From: JBDRLH01 sp043813215
GTDB lineage: Bacteria > Patescibacteriota > Minisyncoccia > Minisyncoccales > JAQTPW01
DNA length: 27,074 bases
Assembly (NCBI GenBank): GCA_043813215.1
Contig: JBDRLH010000010.1
Span: forward strand, 1 to 27,074
Direction: 5' to 3'
The translations under genes were made by a program, and so were the position numbers. Each line of letters opens with the position of its first letter. Within the stretch, counting starts at the first letter, position 1. Shown one piece after another: positions 22,488 to 27,074 of the stretch. The notes beneath the pieces were generated by a model. That model did no database searches, was not told where the DNA came from, and was given only the letters and a program-made list of their open reading frames with translations.

Positions 22488-23552
22488 ATGTCAGATTACA
22501 CTCCTCAGGCGCAGGATTTATTAGCACTTGCTTTCCAGGAGCAAGCTTCGGACCTTCACATCTCCGTGGGGCATTCTCCCATTTTGAGAATTTCGGGCAG
22601 ACTTATTCCCTTAAAGGGGAAAAAAATTTCTGCCGAGGATTCCGAGGGCCTGGCCGCGGCTTTAATGTCCGAAGACCAGCGCAAAAGATTTTTAGCAGAG
22701 AAAGAAATAGATTTTTCTTATAATTTTTCGGAAAAAGCCAGGTTCAGAGTAAATATTTTTCTGCAGCAAGGCCATGTTTCCTGCGCCCTAAGGCTGGTTA
22801 CCACAAAAATAAAAACAATTGAAGAATTAAACCTTCCGCCTTCTTTGCATAATTTTACCAGGCCCACCCAGGGTTTCGTGCTGATTACCGGGCCGTCTTC
22901 CCATGGAAAATCAACGACTTTGGCTTCTTTGATTGATGAAATAAATCATAACCGCGCCGAACACATCATTACCATTGAAGACCCGATAGAATATATTTTC
23001 GAGGACGACAGATCGGTTATAGAGCAAAGGGAAGTTTATCAGGATACCTTATCTTTTTCGCGCGCACTCCGCGCCACTTTCCGCCAGGACCCCGACGTGA
23101 TTATGGTTGGCGAAATGAGAGATCCCGAAACCATGGCCATAGCCATTACTGCTGCCGAAACCGGCCATTTGGTTTTTGCGACCTTGCACACAAATTCGGC
23201 TTCTCAAACAATCCATAGAATAGTAGACAGCTTTCCTCCGGAGCAGCAGCAGCAGATCAGGGCGCAATTGTCAGGCTCTCTTTTGGGAGTTATTTCGCAA
23301 AGATTGATTCCTCGCATAAAAGGAGGCTTGATGCCGGCTTGCGAAATAATGCTGACAACTCCGGCGGTAGCTAATCTGATAAGAGAGAATAAAATCCACG
23401 AACTGGACCTGGTCATAGAAACTTCGGCCGAGGCCGGCATGATTTCTTTAAACAGAGCTTTGGCGGGCCTGATAAAATCCAGGGAGATTTCTTTGGAAAA
23501 CGCTTTGAGTTATTCCCAGAATTCGGCCGAACTCAGAAAACTCATCAAATGA
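22488..23552 (+). CDS. pilT: Type IV pilus retraction ATPase PilT
   Basis: This is a 354-aa protein with N-terminal PAS-like SDLHISVGHSPILRISGRL, Walker A GPSSHGKST (135-143), Asp box TIEDPIEY, Walker B IMVGEMRD (205-212), and His box ATLHTNSASQ. A variant of the C-terminal AIRNLIRE motif (AVANLIRENK, 293-302) marks retraction ATPases. Walker A departs from GPTGSGKS but keeps the essential GKS/T. It ends ATGA, overlapping pilC by 4 nt. Confidence 0.93.
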   Translation: MSDYTPQAQDLLALAFQEQASDLHISVGHSPILRISGRLIPLKGKKISAEDSEGLAAALMSEDQRKRFLAEKEIDFSYNFSEKARFRVNIFLQQGHVSCALRLVTTKIKTIEELNLPPSLHNFTRPTQGFVLITGPSSHGKSTTLASLIDEINHNRAEHIITIEDPIEYIFEDDRSVIEQREVYQDTLSFSRALRATFRQDPDVIMVGEMRDPETMAIAITAAETGHLVFATLHTNSASQTIHRIVDSFPPEQQQQIRAQLSGSLLGVISQRLIPRIKGGLMPACEIMLTTPAVANLIRENKIHELDLVIETSAEAGMISLNRALAGLIKSREISLENALSYSQNSAELRKLIK

Positions 23553-24757
23553 AGTTTAATTATTTAGCCAGAACCAAAGACGGACAAATCCAAAAAGGAG
23601 TGGTTGAGGCTTCATCCGAAGAGGCTGTTTTGGCGATTTTGCAGAAATACGGCCTTTTTGTGACGGCTCTGGAAAAAGCCAAAGAAGCTCCTATTTATGC
23701 CAGGCAAATAAAAATTTTCAGCGGTGTTTCTGAAAAAGACGTGGTTATTTTTTCCCGTCAGCTTTCAATAATGTTCAAATCCCAGGTGCCCATAGTCGAG
23801 GCTTTGTCGGCCATTTCCCGCCAGCTCGAAAAACAGGAATTCAAGGACGTAATTTCCAAAATCAGCGGAGAGGTTGAGGGGGGCGCGACTTTGTCCACGG
23901 CTTTTGCTCTTTTTCCCAAGCTTTTCTCGTCTTTTTTCATCAGTATGTTAAAATCCGGCGAAGCTTCGGGTAAATTGTCCGAAGCCCTGGATTATCTGGC
24001 TGACCACTTGGAGCGGGAATACGAATTCAAAAACAAAATAAAGGCCGCCATGATTTATCCTATTTTGGTGTTGTTTGTTTTTTTGGCGGTCGTCATTTTG
24101 CTGATTTACTGGGTTTTGCCTCCTTTGATGGAAATTTTAAAAGAAAGCAGCACTCAGGAGCTTCCCATGACTACCAAAATGATAATGGCCTTTTCCGACT
24201 TTGCCAAAACGTGGGGATGGACGGTTCTGGTGGCGTTGGCGGGCTTGGTTGTTTTTGTTTTGCACTATAAAAGGACTCCGGATGGCAAGATTTTTTTTGA
24301 CGAAAATTTTTTAAAACTGCCGATTTTGGGGCCGCTTCTGCAGAAAATTTATTTGACGCGCTTTGCCGAGAATATTTCCACCATGATTTCGGGAGGCATC
24401 CCCATTGCCAAGGCCCTTGAGATTTCTGGCGAAGTGGTTGGGAACAGTGTCTATAAAAAAATTATTTTTGAAACAAGAGACAGGGTGAGAAAAGGCGAAA
24501 TGATCAGCTCGGTTTTAGAGCAGTATCCTAAAGAAATTTCTCCTCTTTTTGTCCAGATGGCCACAGTCGGAGAAAAAACTGGTCGTCTGGAAACATCTTT
24601 TTTGAATATAGTCAATTTTTACCAGAAAGAAGTTGATAGGCAGATAGACAGCTTGATCGGGCTTTTGGAACCCGTCATGCTTATTGTCATGGGCGCTGGC
24701 GTGGCATTTTTGCTGGTGTCAATCATGCTGCCCATTTACCAGATAGGCAATTTTTAA
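23549..24757 (+). CDS. pilC: Type IV pilus inner-membrane platform protein PilC
   Basis: This is a 402-aa protein with the N-terminal MKFNYLARTKDGQIQKGVVE signature and two T2SSF repeats (about 65-190 and 265-390). Each has the FxRQLSxMxxsgvPi-type block: FSRQLSIMFKSQVPIVEALS and RFAENISTMISGGIPIAKAL. Three hydrophobic spans are at about 168-190, 220-240 and 372-397. It anchors PilB/PilT and the pilus base. Start overlaps pilT by 4 nt. Confidence 0.95.
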   Translation: MKFNYLARTKDGQIQKGVVEASSEEAVLAILQKYGLFVTALEKAKEAPIYARQIKIFSGVSEKDVVIFSRQLSIMFKSQVPIVEALSAISRQLEKQEFKDVISKISGEVEGGATLSTAFALFPKLFSSFFISMLKSGEASGKLSEALDYLADHLEREYEFKNKIKAAMIYPILVLFVFLAVVILLIYWVLPPLMEILKESSTQELPMTTKMIMAFSDFAKTWGWTVLVALAGLVVFVLHYKRTPDGKIFFDENFLKLPILGPLLQKIYLTRFAENISTMISGGIPIAKALEISGEVVGNSVYKKIIFETRDRVRKGEMISSVLEQYPKEISPLFVQMATVGEKTGRLETSFLNIVNFYQKEVDRQIDSLIGLLEPVMLIVMGAGVAFLLVSIMLPIYQIGNF

Positions 24758-24764
24758 GCCATAG

Positions 24765-24773
24765 TTATCCACA
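24765..24773 (+). promoter_or_regulatory. Solitary perfect DnaA-box consensus
   Basis: TTATCCACA is an exact match to the strong DnaA box and lies between pilC and the first prepilin promoter. No second box is seen nearby, so an origin is unlikely. It may be chance or a DnaA-regulatory site. Confidence 0.35.
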
Positions 24774-24802
24774 GCCCCCTTCTTTACTTATCCCGTATTT
24801 GA

Positions 24803-24808
24803 TATAAT
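24803..24808 (+). promoter_or_regulatory. -10 box of the first prepilin gene
   Basis: A perfect TATAAT leads to a leader of about 67 nt before the ATG at 24882. The long AT-rich untranslated leader differs from the leaderless genes in the window and fits a highly expressed pilin mRNA. The -35 is weak (TTTACT-like). Confidence 0.45.
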
Positions 24809-24881
24809 AAATTAATAACAACTGAAAAGGTCGAAACAAAAATAAACATTTAGAACAATTTAAACATTAAAACTTAAAATT

Positions 24882-25331
24882 ATGTATTTTGCTAAAAAGA
24901 AAAAAAAGAAGAGAGGTTTTACATTAATTGAGTTATTGGTCGTCATTGCCATTATCGGCATCCTGGCGACAATTGTCGTCGTCAACGTCAACGCCGCCAG
25001 AAACAAGGCAAACGATGTTGCCGTCAAAGGAACTCTTGACCAGGTAAGAGCTGTCGCAGAATTATTATATAATGATGCTCCTAGTAGTTATGCCGCCCTG
25101 TGTGCCGCTGGCGTGCTAAATACCGCGCATGCCACTTATGGCACTCAACTGGCCTCCATCCATGCGTCAATAATCGCTAACAATGGAACGGTAAATGAGG
25201 TCTGTAGTTCTATTGCCGGCTCATATTGCGTTAGCGCAGCATTAAAAACAGCCGGAGTGCAATGTGTTGATAGCGACGGAAGGGTTAATGCCGTGGTTTG
25301 TAATACGGGAGGAACTTCAAAGTGTCAGTAA
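24882..25331 (+). CDS. Type IV prepilin (major pilin candidate)
   Basis: This is a 149-aa protein. The basic leader MYFAKKKKKKRG (cleavage after G12) is followed by FTLIELLVVIAIIGILATIV, a textbook class III signal with Glu at +5. The mature part is Ala/Val/Asn-rich with six cysteines (LCAA, EVCS, YCV, QCV, VCN, KCQ) and a short C-terminus. Its own promoter and a strong downstream terminator suggest high independent expression, hence the major pilin. Cleaved by PilD (25906). Confidence 0.92.
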   Translation: MYFAKKKKKKRGFTLIELLVVIAIIGILATIVVVNVNAARNKANDVAVKGTLDQVRAVAELLYNDAPSSYAALCAAGVLNTAHATYGTQLASIHASIIANNGTVNEVCSSIAGSYCVSAALKTAGVQCVDSDGRVNAVVCNTGGTSKCQ

Positions 25332-25356
25332 TTGGTTTTTCCAAAAAACTGTTTAA

Positions 25357-25400
25357 AAAACTGGGGTTGCGAAAGTCGTAGCCCCAGTTTTAGTTTGTTT
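25357..25400 (+). terminator. Rho-independent terminator after the first prepilin
   Basis: AAAACTGGGG (25357-25366) pairs with CCCCAGTTTT (25382-25391). The stem extends inward through TTGCGA/TCGTAG with one G-U, around a 3-nt loop, followed by AGTTTGTTTTT. It isolates the first pilin from the second. Confidence 0.8.
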
Positions 25401-25412
25401 TTAATAATATGA

Positions 25413-25418
25413 TATAAT
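25413..25418 (+). promoter_or_regulatory. -10 box of the second prepilin/pilD unit
   Basis: A perfect TATAAT lies 47 nt before the ATG at 25465, just after the terminator. No clear -35. Confidence 0.45.
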
Positions 25419-25464
25419 AAAAAAATAAAAAATTTCTAATAAATTCAGATTATGATTAAATTTC

Positions 25465-25905
25465 ATGGATAAGTTTTTTTATAAAAAAAATGGGTTCACA
25501 TTAACCGAACTTCTTGTGGTTGTAGCTATACTTGCTTTACTGGTAACAATCGGCGTTACGAATACAAATGCCGCCAGATCTAAGGCCAAAGACAGTGTTA
25601 TTAAAACAAATTTAAATTCTTTGAGATCTGGGGGAGAATTATGGGCCAACGCCAATGGGACATATGCCGGTTTTTGCGCAGATAATAACTGTGATTGCGC
25701 AGTTTGCAGCACAGACTGGAAAAATGTCTGTTCTGCAGTTAAAGTTCAGAACGGCAACCAAGCGGTCAATTGCACTTTTTCGGTGCAAAATGACAGATGG
25801 TGTGCCTCTTCTCAGCTTGTAGGCAGCCCTGATTATTATTGCGTAGACAGCATCAATAAAGCCCAAACGCAAGCAGCAGCTTGCTCAAATGGCTCTTGCC
25901 AATAA
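25465..25905 (+). CDS. Cysteine-rich type IV prepilin
   Basis: This is a 146-aa protein. Leader MDKFFYKKNG, cleavage after G10, then FTLTELLVVVAILALLVTIG with Glu +5. The mature domain holds ten cysteines clustered as FCADNNCDCAVC, VCSAV, NCTF, WCAS, YCVD, ACSNGSCQ. An even number suggests up to five disulfides and an extracytoplasmic, protease-resistant fold. It shares the N-terminal AAR-K(A)-D-V-K pattern with the first prepilin and is likely a duplicated, diverged copy. Stop adjoins the pilD start. Confidence 0.92.
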   Translation: MDKFFYKKNGFTLTELLVVVAILALLVTIGVTNTNAARSKAKDSVIKTNLNSLRSGGELWANANGTYAGFCADNNCDCAVCSTDWKNVCSAVKVQNGNQAVNCTFSVQNDRWCASSQLVGSPDYYCVDSINKAQTQAAACSNGSCQ

Positions 25906-26682
25906 ATGATTGAGTTTTTTTATTTATTCATCTTTGTTGTCGGTCTGGTTGTCGGTAGTTTTTTAAATTGCGCCATCTATCGCCTGGAAAAGGGCGAAAA
26001 TTTTTTAAGAGGCCGATCTTATTGCCCTAATTGCCGGCATCAGCTTTCTTGGCAGGACTTGGTCCCGTTTTTTAGTTTTATCTTCCTGCGTGGCAAATGC
26101 CGCTATTGTAAAAAACCGATTTCTTTTCAATATCCCCTGGTGGAAATATCAACGGCCATATTATTTGTCTTCGTCGCTTATTTTAGTTTTCCGAATTTCC
26201 TAGTTACTAGCTACTTGCTACTAACCACTAGTCTGCTGATTGTCATTTTCGTTTTTGATTTAAAGCACTATATTATTCCGGACGGCGCGGTTTTTGCGGC
26301 AATTATCATTACTTTAATTTACAATTTACAATTTTCAATTTTCAATGGATTTTCAATTTTTAAATTTTCAATATTGAGCGCCATAGGAGCCGCTTTATTT
26401 TTTTTGCTGATATTTTTAATATCTCGCGGCAAGTGGCTGGGCTTTGGCGACGTCAAGCTGGCTTTCTTTATGGGGTTTTTTTTGGGTTTTCCTGAAATCT
26501 TGGCCGCTTTGTTTTTGGCTTTTTGTATTGGTGCTATAATGGGAGTATGTCTGATGGTTTTTGGCAAAAAAAAGTTTTCTTCGGAAATTCCCTTTGGCCC
26601 ATTTTTGATAACAGGCACATTTTTGGCTTTGCTTTTCGGAGAAAAATTCATAAATTGGTATCTGGGTTTTGTAACAATTTAA
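25906..26682 (+). CDS. pilD: Prepilin peptidase PilD
   Basis: This is a 258-aa bifunctional A24 aspartic protease/N-methyltransferase. The cytoplasmic loop zinc site is C40-C43 and C65-C68 (YCPNC, KCRYC). Catalytic aspartates are D118 (FDLKHYIIPD) and D182 (GFGDVKL), with N-terminal GSFLNCAIYRL. Several membrane helices follow. It removes the leader of the three prepilins encoded beside it and methylates the new N-terminus. It begins directly at the stop of the second prepilin. Confidence 0.95.
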   Translation: MIEFFYLFIFVVGLVVGSFLNCAIYRLEKGENFLRGRSYCPNCRHQLSWQDLVPFFSFIFLRGKCRYCKKPISFQYPLVEISTAILFVFVAYFSFPNFLVTSYLLLTTSLLIVIFVFDLKHYIIPDGAVFAAIIITLIYNLQFSIFNGFSIFKFSILSAIGAALFFLLIFLISRGKWLGFGDVKLAFFMGFFLGFPEILAALFLAFCIGAIMGVCLMVFGKKKFSSEIPFGPFLITGTFLALLFGEKFINWYLGFVTI

Positions 26683-26690
26683 CCGCAAAA

Positions 26691-27074
26691 ATGATCAGTC
26701 TCCGAAAGGGAACGACTTTGGTTGAAATGCTGGTGATAATTGCCATTATTGCGATTTTGACATTAATAGTTGTCTCGAATTACAAAACCGGTAGCAGCCA
26801 GCTGTCTCTCCAGCGCTCAGCCAATAAATTGGCGCAAGACATCAGGCGGGCAGAAGAAATGGCGGTTTCATCGAGAGAATGCCAAGTTTGCGTGCCGGTT
26901 GTTGTTCCGCCCAGTTACGGAATTTATCTTGACAAGGATTGGAAAAATTACATATTATTTGCCGATAATGGCAATGGAGAATATGGCGGCGGAGATACTC
27001 AGGTAGAACGGCCGAATTTAGAAAGCGGAGTGTATATTAAGGATGTGAGCACGCCTCCTAAAAAAGTTATGATT
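26691..27074 (+). CDS. Type IV pseudopilin, truncated by window end
   Basis: The ATG at 26691 opens 128 codons that run off the end. Leader MISLRKG, cleavage after G7, then TTLVEMLVIIAIIAILTLIV. Thr replaces Phe at +1, but Glu +5 is retained. ANKLAQDIRRAEEMAVSSRE after the helix is typical of GspH/FimT-type minor pseudopilins. It probably initiates or caps pilus assembly. Only CQVC is seen of possible disulfides. Starts 8 nt after pilD. Confidence 0.88.
   Translation, partial: MISLRKGTTLVEMLVIIAIIAILTLIVVSNYKTGSSQLSLQRSANKLAQDIRRAEEMAVSSRECQVCVPVVVPPSYGIYLDKDWKNYILFADNGNGEYGGGDTQVERPNLESGVYIKDVSTPPKKVMI

Noticed and set aside
1..27074. CRISPR array, rRNA or insertion sequence
   Set aside because: No regularly spaced repeats, no rRNA-like conserved segments and no transposase were seen.

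Overview
The window looks like a chromosomal segment of a Candidate Phyla Radiation (Patescibacteria) bacterium, probably a parcubacterium. This is an inference. It rests on AT-rich, tightly packed short genes, TATAAT boxes lying 6-8 nt before several start codons (leaderless mRNAs), almost no Shine-Dalgarno sites, a compact type IV pilus cluster that includes a 90-aa membrane protein ending in GRENPF, and a tRNA-linked serine recombinase element. TGA is used as a stop (for example at pilT), so the standard bacterial code applies.

Layout. (1) 1-2060, chromosomal: the 5' part of recG (minus), tRNA-Arg(GCG) just upstream of it, a free-standing LAGLIDADG endonuclease gene, and tRNA-Ser(GCU). (2) About 2027 to 14.64-14.8 kb: an integrated element at the 3' end of tRNA-Ser. 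A leftward operon holds a DUF5659-like protein, two small proteins, a filamentous-phage type (gene II/X) replication protein and a large serine recombinase. A divergent block encodes a 549-aa unknown protein (minus) and, on plus, a type III restriction-modification pair (mod-res), three very small proteins, a PD-(D/E)xK-like nuclease, DinD, an ASCH-like protein and a MazG-like pyrophosphohydrolase. (3) 14.8-17.9 kb, chromosomal: a repetitive helical protein, a small unknown, a ribosome hibernation factor, tRNA-Ser(UGA), a YjbQ-family protein and ComF. (4) 17.9-27.07 kb: type IV pilus/competence cluster pilM-pilN-pilO-(pilP-like)-pilB-response regulator-pilT-pilC-prepilin-prepilin-pilD-prepilin (the last cut by the window edge).

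The most interesting structure lies in two non-coding leaders of the element. Upstream of mod (7711-7856) four hairpins abut with no linker nucleotides. Two carry GAAA tetraloops, the first and fourth loops can pair over 10 bp, and a 14-nt direct repeat of the first stem strand sits directly against the mod start codon, giving two mutually exclusive pairings. Upstream of the recombinase (3628-3744, minus sense) a three-part hairpin has an apical loop that can pair over 17 positions with the stretch ending 2 nt before the recombinase ATG. In both, imperfect pairs become G-U wobbles only on the strand that would be the mRNA, which argues for RNA function. I do not recognise either as a known RNA family. 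They could be start-codon switches controlling two genes whose misexpression would be costly: a DNA methyltransferase and an excisionase/integrase.

How the genes fit together: the recombinase moves the element in and out of tRNA-Ser, the II/X protein could replicate the excised circle, and the mod-res, nuclease, DinD, ASCH and MazG genes are a defence/stress cargo. ComF and the pilus genes would support DNA uptake and surface attachment of a reduced, host-associated cell.
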